Of a stretch of 64,000 bases of DNA, positions 32,072 to 41,428 are shown piece by piece. The stretch is from positions 5,803,501 through 5,867,500 of the forward strand of contig NZ_JAJOZB010000001.1 in NCBI RefSeq assembly GCF_023701745.1. Direction: 5' to 3'. The translations under genes and the position numbers were made by a program. Position 1 is the stretch's first letter; the number at the start of each line of letters is the position of its first letter. Origin of the DNA: Streptomyces sp. RKAG293. GTDB lineage: Bacteria > Actinomycetota > Actinomycetes > Streptomycetales > Streptomycetaceae. The notes beneath the pieces were generated by a model. It searched no databases, had not been told where the DNA came from, and saw nothing but the letters and a program-made list of their open reading frames with translations.

Positions 32072-32302
32072 ATGCGGCGAGCCGTCCGTACGGAGTACGT
32101 GAACGCGTGGGCGAACGAGGCCGTGAATGAGGTGAGGGAGTATGCGGTCGAGCACCTGACCGGGAAACTGACCCCATACGTGCCGAAGTACGCGACGAAG
32201 TACGCGACGAAGTACGCGACGAAGGACGTGACGAAGGACGTGACCGAGTCCACGCCCGAACACGGGTGGGACTGGCTGCGGCCCGTGCGCCGGGAGGCGT
32301 AG
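32072..32302 (+). CDS. small hypothetical protein with tetrapeptide repeats
   Basis: A 76-aa candidate gene with strong GC3 bias. The N-terminal half is helix-like (RTEYVNAWANEAVNEVREY), then come three KYAT and two KDVT tetrapeptides encoded by a 12-bp repeat array, then a TrpxxTrp-containing tail (HGWDWLRPVRREA). ATG 32072 is one of several in-frame starts (32057, 32021), with no convincing ribosome-binding site for any. I know no family. It sits in a ~400-nt gap between ATL and adnB; 32303-32429 holds nothing else I can support. Confidence 0.4.
   Translation: MRRAVRTEYVNAWANEAVNEVREYAVEHLTGKLTPYVPKYATKYATKYATKDVTKDVTESTPEHGWDWLRPVRREA
32186..32245 (+). repeat. five 12-bp tandem repeats
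   Basis: AAGTACGCGACG three times exactly, then AAGGACGTGACG and AAGGACGTGACC. Multiples of three keep the small ORF at 32072 in frame. Confidence 0.85.
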
Positions 32303-32429
32303 CGTCGACAGCTGACCACACCGGCCCCAGGGTCCGGGTCGCCGTCCGGACCACCGGACGGGACGAGAAGCCCCCGCAGGACCTGCGGCACCCGAACCAC
32401 CCACAGCACCCACGGAACCGGCGAACCAC

Positions 32430-35400
32430 GTGACCTCCTCCTCCCTCCGACCGGCGCAGCGCGCGTCGCACCGGGGGATCGACACGGGCACCGCCGCCTA
32501 CCGTCTGCTGCGGACCCCGCCCGCGCGGACCGCGCCTCCTGTTCTGGACGCGTCACAGCGCGCGGTGGTTGAGCACCGGTCGGGACCGTTGCTGGTCCTC
32601 GCCGGACCGGGCACCGGCAAGACCACGACGCTCGTCGAGGCGGTCGCCGAACGGGTGCGGCTCGGCACCGCCCCCGAGCGGATCCTCGTGCTGACGTTCA
32701 GCCGCAAGGCGGCCGTCGAGCTCCGGGACCGGATGGCCGCCCGTATGGAGGGCACGGCCACCGCACAGGCGACCACCTTCCACTCCTTCTGTTACGCCCT
32801 GCTCCGCGCGCACCAGGAGCCGGAACTCTTCGCCGATCCGCTGCGGCTGCTGTCCGGGCCCGAGCAGGACCTCGTCGTCCGTGAGCTGCTGGCGGGACAG
32901 AGCGCGCTGGAGAAGGACGGCCGCGGCCGGATCCACTGGCCCGACGACCTGCGGGCCGCGCGCACCACCCGCGGCTTCGCGGACGAGGTGCGCGCCGTGC
33001 TCGCCCGCAGCCGTGAGCTGGGCCTGGGCCCGGCGGCGCTGCAGGACTTCGCCCGCCGGATCGGCCGCCCGGACTGGTCGGCCGCCGCGTCCTTCCTCGC
33101 CGAGTACCTGGACGTGCTCGACCTCCAGGGCGTCCTGGACTACGCCGAGCTGCTGCACCGGGCGGTGCTGCTCGCGGAGCGCCCTGAGGTCTTCGAGGCC
33201 CTGGCCGGGCAGTACGACGCCGTCTTCGTCGACGAGTACCAGGACACCGATCCGGCGCAGGTCCGGCTGCTGCGCGCGCTGGCCGGGCAGGGCCGCACCC
33301 TCGTCGCCTTCGGTGACCCCGACCAGTCGATCTACGCCTTCCGCGGCGCCGACGTGAACGGCATCCTCGAATTCCCGGACGCCTTCCCGCGCCGCGACGG
33401 CCGACCCGCCCCCGTCCACGTCCTCACCGTCTCGCGGCGCGCCGGCGCCGCCCTGCTGGACGCCACCCGCCTCGTCACCCGCCGGATGGCGCTGCCGCGG
33501 CTGCCCGCCGCGGCCGTCCGCGCGCACCGCGAGCTGACCGCGGTCCGGGACGGCGGCACGGTCGCCGTCCGCACGTACCCCATGGCGGGCGCCGAGCTCG
33601 ACGGCATCGCCGACACCCTGCGCCGCGCCCATCTGGAGGACGGCATTCCTTGGCGCGACATGGCCGTCCTGGTCCGGGCCGGCGCCCGCTCCATCCCGGG
33701 CCTGCGCCGCGCGCTGACCTCCGCCGGTGTCCCCATCGAGATAGACGGTGACGATCTGCCCCTCCGGCATGAGCCCGCCGTCGCCCCGCTCCTGCTGGCG
33801 CTGCGCGTCGCCGCCGCGGGCGCGCAGGGGGCACCCGTCGTACCCGCCCAGACCCGGATCGGCGAGCACGAGGAGCCCGAGGAGCCCGAAGAACCGGAGG
33901 AGCCGGCAGAAGCAGAAGAGAACGAAGCCGACTCCACAGGCGAGCCCGATCCCGAGCCCGACCCCGATCCCGATCCCGATCCCGCGTCCGTCAGCGTCGA
34001 GGACGCGATCACCCTGCTGACGTCACCCCTCGGCGGCATGGACGCCGCGGACCTGCGCCGTCTCGGGCGGGCCCTGCGCGAGGAGGAGCGGGCCGCGGGT
34101 CATGCCGTGCCGCGGCCCTCCGATCTGCTGATCGCGGAGGCGCTGGGGGAGCCGGAGCGGCTGGTGGCGCACGATCCGGCGTACGCGCGTGGCGCGCAGC
34201 GGCTCGGGATGCTGCTGCGGAAGGCGCGGGAGCTGCTGGCGGGCGGCGGCACCGCCGAGCAGGCGCTGTGGGAGCTGTGGGACGGATCGACGTGGCCGCA
34301 GCGGCTGGAGCGGTCGGCGACGCGCGGCGGCACGGCCGGGCGGAACGCGGACCGGGACCTGGACGCGGTGTGCGCCCTGTTCGAGACGGCGGCACGCGCC
34401 GAGGAGCGGACCGGCGGCCGGGGCGCGCTGAACTTCCTGGAGGAGCTGGACGCGCAGGACATCGCCGCCGACACGCTGAGCCGCCGGGTCATCCGTACCG
34501 ACGCCGTACGCCTGATGACCGCGCACCGGTCCAAGGGACTGGAGTGGCGGCTGGTGGTGGTCGCCGGAGTGCAGGAGGGCCTCTGGCCCGACCTGCGCCG
34601 CCGGGGTTCGCTGCTCGAGGCCGACCGGATCGGCCGCGACGGGCTCGCGGAGCCGCTCACCCCCGGCGCGCTGCTGGCCGAGGAGCGGCGGCTGTTCTAC
34701 GTGGCGGCGACCCGCGCCAAGGAGCGGCTGGTCGTCACCGCGGTCAAGGCGGCGGCGGACGACGGCGACCAGCCGTCCCGCTTCCTGACCGAGCTCGGCG
34801 TCGAGCCGCAGGACGTCACGCACCGGGCGCGCCGTCCGCTGGCCGTCTCCGCGCTCGTCGCGGAGCTGCGCGCGACCACCGTCGACCCGGCCGCGTCCCC
34901 GGCGCTGCGCGAGGCCGCCGCGCTGCGGCTGGCCCGGCTCGCCTCGCTGAACGACGCCGGGCACGCGCTCGTACCGTCCGCGCACCCCGACCGGTGGTGG
35001 GGCCTGTACGAGCCGACGCGCTCGGCCGTTCCGCTGCGCGACCGCGACCAGCCGGTGGCGCTGTCCGGCAGCGCGCTCGACCAGCTCGCCAACACCTGCT
35101 CGCTGCAGTGGTTCCTGGGCCGCGAGGTGAAGGCGGAGCCGCCGTCGACCGCCGCGCAGGGCTTCGGCAATGTCGTGCACGTGCTGGCCGACGAGGTCGC
35201 CTCCGGGCGGACCCCCGCCGACCTGGACGTACTGATGGCCCGACTGGACACCGTCTGGGACGCGCTGGCCTTCGACGCGCCGTGGAAGTCCCTCCAGGAG
35301 AAGCGGAACGCGCGGGACGCGCTGGAACGCTTCCTGCACTGGCACGTGATGGAGCGCGGCCGGGCGTCCGTCGCCACCGAGCACGGCTTCGACGTCGTCA

Positions 35401-35899
35401 TCGAAGCGGGCGAGGTGCAGGTCAGGATCCGCGGCAGCATGGACCGGGTCGAGGCGGACGCGGACGGCAACGCCTATGTCGTCGACTTCAAGACCGGCAA
35501 GTCCAAGCCGACGGCGAAGGAGGTCGAGCGCCACCCGCAGCTCGCCGTCTACCAGCTCGCGGTCCGCGAGGGCGCGGTCGACGAGCTCTTCGGCGGTGAC
35601 CGCCCGCTGCCGGGCGGCGCCGAACTCGTGCAGCTGCGCCTCGGCGCGGCGAAGAAGGACGGCGGCGACACCGTACCGGCCGTCCAGCGCCAGCAGCCGC
35701 TCGCGGAGAAGCGGGTGGAGGCGGTGGAGCCGGCGGAGGCCGGCGGCGAGGGGAGTGGGTGGTGGAGGACCTGCTGGCCGACGCGGCCGGCCGGGTCCTG
35801 GACGAGCGTTTCACCCCGGCCACCGGCCAGCACTGCACGCACTGCGCGTTCCGTGCGGCCTGCAGCGCGCAGCCGGAGGGCCGGCACGTCGTGGAGTAA
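32430..35899 (+). CDS. adnB: AdnB-like UvrD helicase-nuclease with C-terminal frame break
   Basis: First subunit of a predicted AdnAB-type helicase-nuclease for double-strand-break end resection. Motor motifs: Walker A GPGTGKTT (59-66), DEYQDTDP (about 267-274), DQSIYAFRGAD, and MTAHRSKGLEWRLV. An acidic repeat linker lies at about 480-520. A RecB-type nuclease domain follows (VEADADGNAYVVDFKTGK, then QLAVYQLAV). Cys in LANTCSLQWFL plus a C-terminal Cys-x2-Cys-x5-Cys (HCTHCAFRAAC) form an AddB-like iron-sulfur staple. The last part lies in another frame: one G appears missing in the run at 35750-35753. Adding it gives GEGEWVVEDLLADAAG and a stop at 35897-35899. Unshifted, the frame runs on to 35975 as non-protein-like sequence. 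The adnB label follows mycobacterial gene order. Confidence 0.85.
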
Positions 35900-36010
35900 C
35901 GGCCGTGGCGTCCCCGCATGCACTTTGCCTCGATCGTGCAACCCTTCCGGCTGTTCGTGCGTCAGTTCGACGTAAGGGCAAGTGCGGGTATGCGGGTTGG
36001 TTGAAGGAAA

Positions 36011-36808
36011 GTGGCCGTCGTGGCGTTGAGGCGCAGTGTTGTCGCAGTCGTAGTGGTCTGCGTTACGGCCGTGGGAGCGCTGTCCGGCTGTCAGGGCACG
36101 GCGGAACGCGGCAGGGCGGTCCATGCGGCGTCCAAGCCGGCGACCGCGACCGGCACCACGTCGGACGGTTCCCTGGAGGGGCTGACCGCGCCGGAGATAT
36201 CCCGGCGGATGTGGGAGACGATGAATGCGGCGCGCTCCATGACGCTGGACTTCTCCGGAGTGCTGCGTGGCAAGCCGGCCCAGATGAGGATCGCGATGTC
36301 CATGGGGGGCAAGTGCGCCGCCGCTGTGCGGCAGGGCGGCTGGACGATGCAGATCATCCGAACCGACGACGGGGCGTCCTACATCAAGGGCGATGCCGGC
36401 TACTGGACTTCGCTGGGCGCCAAGGGCAAGTCCATCGGGCAGCTGGCCGGCGGTCGGTGGATCAAGTTCCCCGCCGTCTCGGTCCCGGGCAGGCGGCTGG
36501 CCGCATCGTGCGATCTCGACGGCTTCCTCGGCAGGATGAAGCTGGACCACTCCTCGTCCACGAAGAGCGGCACGGGCACGATCGGGCGTCAGCCCGTCGT
36601 CACCATCAGGCAGAAGGACCCGGACGGGACCAACACGCTCTCGGTGGCGGCCAAGGGCAAGCCCTATCTGCTGAAGATCGCGTCGGACAAGGGCGAACTG
36701 ACCATGGCTTTCGGGGCCTTCGACCAACCGGTCAACGTCACGGCCCCGCCCGCGAACCAGACGGTCGACCTCAGCCTGTTCGGCGGGGACAAGGGCCTCG
36801 ACGTCTGA
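36011..36808 (+). CDS. lipoprotein, LppX/LprG-like topology (copy 1)
   Basis: A 265-aa lipoprotein: signal peptide with lipobox ALSGC, a short polar linker, then a ~200-residue domain beginning LTAPEISRRMWETMNAARSMTLDFSG, with MQIIRTDDGASYIKGDAGYW and a C-terminal PPANQTVDLSLF. The order of helix, long antiparallel strands and a Cys pair (GKCAAAV; SCDLDGF) resembles the actinobacterial LppX/LprG lipid-binding fold; this is inference from pattern. GTG 36011 or 36020 are both possible starts (GAAGGA is nearer the ideal distance for 36020). Paralogous to the next gene. Confidence 0.8.
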   Translation: MAVVALRRSVVAVVVVCVTAVGALSGCQGTAERGRAVHAASKPATATGTTSDGSLEGLTAPEISRRMWETMNAARSMTLDFSGVLRGKPAQMRIAMSMGGKCAAAVRQGGWTMQIIRTDDGASYIKGDAGYWTSLGAKGKSIGQLAGGRWIKFPAVSVPGRRLAASCDLDGFLGRMKLDHSSSTKSGTGTIGRQPVVTIRQKDPDGTNTLSVAAKGKPYLLKIASDKGELTMAFGAFDQPVNVTAPPANQTVDLSLFGGDKGLDV

Positions 36809-36890
36809 GCAGCCCGGGGTCAAACCCGTTGCGCCCGCATGTTTATCTTGTGCTTATCAGCAGGATGCGTGTGGGTGGAGGGGAAATCCG

Positions 36891-37700
36891 GTGGCAGTAC
36901 AGCGGAACGTCGTGGCGGCCTCAGTGGTCTGTGCGGCGCTGGTGGGCGGAGTGACCGGCTGCGGGGGCGACACGTCGGACGACGCGGTGATCGGCTCCAA
37001 GCCGAAGCCGTCCGTCTCGGCGAGCACCACGGCGGCGACGGGGCTCGACGCCCTGACCGCGCAGCAGATCTCGGACAAGGCCGAGGCGGCACTCAAGTCC
37101 CTCACTGCGGTGAAGGTGGACTTCGCGATGATCGACACCGGAAAGCCGATGCAGTTCAAGGCTTCCATGTCCAAGGCGGGCGAGTGCGCCGGTGCGATGA
37201 GCCAGGGCAAGTCGACGATGCAGTTCATCGGCACGCACCACACCAGCTACATGAAGGCCAACGACACCTTCTGGCGCGAAGCGGGCGGCAAGGAGGACGG
37301 CGACGCCACGGTCGAGCTGCTGCACGGCAAGTGGGTGAAGGTGCCGGGCGACGCCGCCAAGGACAAGGACCTGGCGTCCTTCTGCGACCTGGACTCGTTC
37401 CTCGACGGGATCTCGTCGGACGACAATGACGGCGCCTTCACCAAGGGCCCCCCGACCACGATCGACGGCCAGCCGGTCGTCACGATCATCCAGAAGAAGG
37501 CCGGTGGCTCGGAGAAGACCACCATCTACGTGGCGGCCCAGGGCGAGCCGTACCCGTTGAAGATCGTCAACGAGGGCGGCAAGGAGCCGGGCCACGCCAC
37601 CTTCGGCGACTTCAACAAGCCGGTCAAGGCGGTGGCCCCGCCGGCCTCCCAGACGGTGGACATCAGCAAGTTCCAGGGCGACGGCGGCAAGAACGTCTGA
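36891..37700 (+). CDS. lipoprotein, LppX/LprG-like topology (copy 2)
   Basis: A 269-aa paralogue of the preceding lipoprotein, aligned along its length: LTAQQISDKAEAALKSLTAVKVDF, STMQFIGTHHTSYMKANDTFW, SFCDLDSFLDG, DGQPVVTIIQKK and PPASQTVDISKFQG match the first copy block by block, including the Cys pair (GECAGAM; FCDLD). Lipobox VTGCGG. GTG 36891 has GGAGGGG upstream. The 82-nt gap suggests its own or a coupled promoter (AT-richer stretch TTTATCTTGTGCTTATC at 36842-36858). The two were likely produced by local duplication between adnB and adnA. Terminated by the hairpin at 37712. Confidence 0.82.
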   Translation: MAVQRNVVAASVVCAALVGGVTGCGGDTSDDAVIGSKPKPSVSASTTAATGLDALTAQQISDKAEAALKSLTAVKVDFAMIDTGKPMQFKASMSKAGECAGAMSQGKSTMQFIGTHHTSYMKANDTFWREAGGKEDGDATVELLHGKWVKVPGDAAKDKDLASFCDLDSFLDGISSDDNDGAFTKGPPTTIDGQPVVTIIQKKAGGSEKTTIYVAAQGEPYPLKIVNEGGKEPGHATFGDFNKPVKAVAPPASQTVDISKFQGDGGKNV

Positions 37701-37711
37701 CGGACGCCTGA

Positions 37712-37741
37712 GCCCGGGCGCCTGAGCACGGGCGCCCGGGC
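37712..37741 (+). terminator. GC hairpin after the second lipoprotein
   Basis: 11-bp perfect stem with 8-nt loop, 11 nt after the stop, no U-tract. A second, wider inverted repeat (12 bp, 37751-37762 with 37791-37802) follows and may be part of the same insulating region before adnA. Confidence 0.6.
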
Positions 37742-37830
37742 AGGGTCGGTCTGGGCACGGACACCACGGGTTGACCGCCCGGCGGCAGGGGTCCGTGCCC
37801 AGGTGGCCGCCGGCTGTCGGTGGGGCCGGA

Positions 37831-37836
37831 TAGCCT
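37831..37836 (+). promoter_or_regulatory. -10-like hexamer TAGCCT
   Basis: TAGCCT, 7 nt before the GTG at 37844; used here to fix the adnA start. Confidence 0.5.
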
Positions 37837-37843
37837 CACTGGG

Positions 37844-40800
37844 GTGGCAGCACGCATCACGGACCCCGAGCAGCTCAAGGCGCTCCTCGGCATCCCTTTC
37901 ACCCCGGAGCAGATGGAGTGCGTCACCGCACCTCTCGCCCCGAACGTGATCGTGGCGGGGGCGGGCTCCGGCAAGACGACGGTGATGGCCGCCCGCGTGG
38001 TCTGGCTGGTCGGGACGGGGCAGGTCGCCCCGGAGGAAGTGCTCGGCCTGACGTTCACCAACAAGGCCGCCGGTGAGCTCGCCGAGCGGGTCCGCAGGGC
38101 GCTCGTCCAAGCCGGGATCACCGATCCGGATCCGATCGGCCCGCCTCCCGGTTCCGGCGAGGCCGCCGGCGAGGGCGCGACCGGTGAGCCGCAGATCTCC
38201 ACGTATCACGCGTTCGCCGGCCAGCTCCTCAAGGAACACGGGCTGCGCATCGGTCTCGAACCCACCGCCCGGCTGCTCGCCGACGCCACCCGTTACCAGC
38301 TCGCCGCCAAGGTGCTGCGGGCCGCGCCCGGCCCGTACCCGGCACTGACCAAGAGCCTGCCGTCCCTGGTCAGCGACCTGCTGGCGCTGGAGGGCGAGCT
38401 CAACGAGCACCTCGTCCCGCCCGACCGGCTGCGCGCCCACGACACCGGCTGGCTCGACACCCTGGCCCCCGTCAAGCTCACCAACGCGGACCTGCGCAAG
38501 CTGCCGGAGACCGCGCAGGCCCGGCAGGACCTCACCGGGCTCGCCGCCGCCTACCGCGCGCAGAAGCAGCGCCGTGACCTGCTGGACTTCGGCGACCAGA
38601 TCGCCCTGTCGGCGACCGTGGCCCGCACCCGCCCGGAGGTCGGCAGGATCCTGCGCGAGCAGTACAAGGTGGTGCTGCTCGACGAGTACCAGGACACCTC
38701 CGTCGCCCAGCGGCTGCTGCTCGCCGGGCTGTTCGGCGGCGAGGGCACCGGCCACCCGGTCACCGCCGTCGGCGACCCCTGCCAGGCGATCTACGGCTGG
38801 CGCGGCGCCTCCGTCGCCAACCTCGACGACTTCCCCGCGCACTTCCCGAACGCCGACGGGACCCCCGCCCGCCGCTTCTCGCTCAGCGAGAACCGGCGCA
38901 GCGGCGGCCGCCTCCTGGAGCTCGCCAACGGCCTCGCCACCGAACTGCGCGCCCGGCACGAAGGCGTCGAGGCGCTGCGCCCGGCGCCCGGCGCCGAGCG
39001 CGACGGGCTGGTGCGCTGCGCGCTGCTGTCCAGCCAGGCCGAGGAGATCGAGTGGCTGGCGGACTCCCTCGCGCACCTGGTGCGCACCGGCACCGAGCCC
39101 GGCGAGATCGCCGTCCTGTGCCGTACGACGGGCCACTTCGCCGACATCCACGCCGCACTGGTCGCCCGGGACATCCCGGTCGAGGTCGTGGGCCTGTCCG
39201 GGCTGCTCCATCTGCCCGAGGTCGCCGACCTGGTCGCCGTCTGCGAGGTCCTGCACGACCCGACGGCGAACGCGTCGCTGGTCCGGCTGCTCACCGGTCC
39301 CCGCTGGCGGATCGGCGCCCGGGACCTGGCGCTGCTCGGCCGCCGGGCCCGGGTCCTCGTCCGGTTCGGCGCCGGCGGCGCGGAGGAGGACCCCGAGCGG
39401 CGGCTGGCGGCGGCCGTCGAAGGCGTCGACCCGGCCGAGGTGGTGTCGCTGGCCGACGCCCTGGAGACGTTCCTGGACGGCGACCCCGGCGACGAGCTGC
39501 CGTTCTCGCCCGAGGCGCGGGTCCGGTTCGCCCGGCTGGCGGCCGAGATACGGGATCTGCGGCGCGCGCTGGCCGACCCGCTGATGGACGTCCTGCACCG
39601 GGTGCTCGCGGTCACCGGCCTGGAGGTCGAGCTGTCCGCGTCCCCGCACGCGCTGGCGGCCCGCCGCAAGGAGACGCTGAACGCCTTCCTGGACATCGCC
39701 GCCAACTTCGCCTCCCTCGACGGCGAGGCGACCCTCCTCGCGTTCCTCGGCTTCCTGCGCACCGCCGCCCAGTACGAGAAGGGCCTGGACAGCTCGCTCC
39801 CCGGCGGCGAGAACACGGTGAAGGTGCTCACCGCGCACAAGTCGAAGGGCCTGGAATGGGACGTCGTGGCCGTCCCGGGGCTGGTGAAGAAGGGCTTTCC
39901 GAACGAGCGCGGCCGCGAGCTGTGGACCGCCAACGCCAAGGTGCTGCCGCACGCGCTGCGCGGCGACGCGGCGACCCTCCCCGATGTCGACGAATGGTCG
40001 AAGGCGGGCCTCGACCAGTTCCGTGACGCGATGAAGGAGCACAACCGGATCGAGGAACTCCGCCTCGGCTATGTCACCTTCACCCGGCCGCGCTCGCTGC
40101 TGCTCGGCTCCGGCTACTGGTGGGGGCCCACCCAGAAGACCCCGTACGGCCCGTCCGCCTTCCTGGACGCGCTGCGCGGGCACTGCGAGGCGGGCCACGG
40201 CGAGATCGAGCACTGGACGGAGCCCCCCGAGGACGGCGCTCTCAATCCGGCGCTGCAGACCTCCGTCGAGCACGCCTGGCCGCTCCCGCTCGACCCCACC
40301 GCCCTCGACCGCCGCCGCCAGGCGGCCAGGACGGTGCTCGCGTACCTGGACGCGCCGGAGGAGCACGCGTTCGCGGACGCGGAAGCGGGCACGTCCGCGG
40401 ACGTGGAAGCGGAGACAGAGGACGAGCCTGCCTGGGCGGACGAGGAGGAGTGGGAGGACGCCGACTGGGACGAGCTCTCGGCGGAGCGTCCCGCAGGCTT
40501 CGAACATCCCGAACATCCCGAACATCCCGAACATCCCGAACATCCCGGGCGCCCCGAGCCCGATCCGGAGCACGTTCCCGATCCCGGGTCCGATCCGGAG
40601 CGTCCCGTCGACCCCGGCCACACGGTCGCCGGCCTCGCCACCGCTGCCGGAGCCCCCGCACGGGCGCGGCTGCTCCCCGAGGAGTCCCGACTCGTCGCCT
40701 CCTGGGACCGTGACCTCGACGCTCTCGCCGGGGAGCTGCGGCGCGCCCGGGCGACCGTCCGGGACGTGCCGGTGCCTCCCGTCCTCACCGCCTCGCAGCT

Positions 40801-41377
40801 GATGCGGCTGGCGGCCGACCCGGACGGGTTCGCCCGCGAGCTCGCCCGCCCCATGCCGCGCGCCCCGCAGCCCGCGGCGCGCCGCGGCACCCGTTTCCAC
40901 GCCTGGGTCGAGTCGCGCTTCGACGAGCGGCCGCTCTTCGCCCCGGAGGACCTGCCCGGTGTCGAGGGCGGTGACGAGATCGACGACGAGCGGGACCTGG
41001 CCGCCCTGAAGGAGGCGTTCCTCGGCACTCCGTACGCCGACCTCGCGCCGTACCGCGTCGAGGCGCCCTTCCAGCTGGCGCTGGCCGGCCGCATGATCCG
41101 CGGCCGGATCGACGCCGTCTACCGCACCGAAGGCGGGGAAGGGGACACCGGCGCGGGCGCCACCTACGAGATCGTCGACTGGAAGACCAACCGTTCCCGT
41201 TCCGCCGACCCGCTCCAGCTGGCCCTCTACCGGCTCGCCTGGGCCGAGCAGCACCAACTGCCCCTGCACCGGGTGACCGCCGCGTTCCTCTATGTCCGTA
41301 CCGGTGAGGTCGTCAGGCCCGCGTCCCTGCCGGACCGCGCCGCCCTGGAGCGGCTGCTGCTCGACGAGCCGGGCTGA
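37844..41377 (+). CDS. adnA: AdnA-like UvrD/REP helicase-nuclease
   Basis: A 1177-aa second subunit of the predicted AdnAB complex. Motor motifs: Walker A GAGSGKTT (39-46), GLTFTNKAAGEL, DEYQDTS (about 280-286), PCQAIYGWRGAS, TAHKSKGLEWDVV. The motor and nuclease parts are joined by an acidic linker containing five EHP tripeptides (9-bp DNA repeats) and Asp-Pro runs. The nuclease domain shows GTRFHAWVESRF, RGRIDAVY and EIVDWKTNRS (about 1105-1115) with QLALYRLAW, a complete PD-(D/E)xK set, but no cysteine cluster. Start GTG 37844 rather than the longer frame because of the -10-like element. Acts on DNA ends with AdnB. Confidence 0.87.
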   Translation: MAARITDPEQLKALLGIPFTPEQMECVTAPLAPNVIVAGAGSGKTTVMAARVVWLVGTGQVAPEEVLGLTFTNKAAGELAERVRRALVQAGITDPDPIGPPPGSGEAAGEGATGEPQISTYHAFAGQLLKEHGLRIGLEPTARLLADATRYQLAAKVLRAAPGPYPALTKSLPSLVSDLLALEGELNEHLVPPDRLRAHDTGWLDTLAPVKLTNADLRKLPETAQARQDLTGLAAAYRAQKQRRDLLDFGDQIALSATVARTRPEVGRILREQYKVVLLDEYQDTSVAQRLLLAGLFGGEGTGHPVTAVGDPCQAIYGWRGASVANLDDFPAHFPNADGTPARRFSLSENRRSGGRLLELANGLATELRARHEGVEALRPAPGAERDGLVRCALLSSQAEEIEWLADSLAHLVRTGTEPGEIAVLCRTTGHFADIHAALVARDIPVEVVGLSGLLHLPEVADLVAVCEVLHDPTANASLVRLLTGPRWRIGARDLALLGRRARVLVRFGAGGAEEDPERRLAAAVEGVDPAEVVSLADALETFLDGDPGDELPFSPEARVRFARLAAEIRDLRRALADPLMDVLHRVLAVTGLEVELSASPHALAARRKETLNAFLDIAANFASLDGEATLLAFLGFLRTAAQYEKGLDSSLPGGENTVKVLTAHKSKGLEWDVVAVPGLVKKGFPNERGRELWTANAKVLPHALRGDAATLPDVDEWSKAGLDQFRDAMKEHNRIEELRLGYVTFTRPRSLLLGSGYWWGPTQKTPYGPSAFLDALRGHCEAGHGEIEHWTEPPEDGALNPALQTSVEHAWPLPLDPTALDRRRQAARTVLAYLDAPEEHAFADAEAGTSADVEAETEDEPAWADEEEWEDADWDELSAERPAGFEHPEHPEHPEHPEHPGRPEPDPEHVPDPGSDPERPVDPGHTVAGLATAAGAPARARLLPEESRLVASWDRDLDALAGELRRARATVRDVPVPPVLTASQLMRLAADPDGFARELARPMPRAPQPAARRGTRFHAWVESRFDERPLFAPEDLPGVEGGDEIDDERDLAALKEAFLGTPYADLAPYRVEAPFQLALAGRMIRGRIDAVYRTEGGEGDTGAGATYEIVDWKTNRSRSADPLQLALYRLAWAEQHQLPLHRVTAAFLYVRTGEVVRPASLPDRAALERLLLDEPG
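40502..40546 (+). repeat. five 9-bp tandem repeats in adnA
   Basis: GAACATCCC five times exactly, encoding EHP repeats in the acidic interdomain linker. Confidence 0.9.
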
Positions 41378-41415
41378 TGCCGCCACCTCCGGCCGGAGGG
41401 GTCCGGCGCGCCGGT

Positions 41416-41421
41416 TAGGCT
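41416..41421 (+). promoter_or_regulatory. -10-like hexamer TAGGCT
   Basis: TAGGCT, 7 nt before the ATG at 41429, no Shine-Dalgarno. Confidence 0.5.
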
Positions 41422-41428
41422 CGACGTC

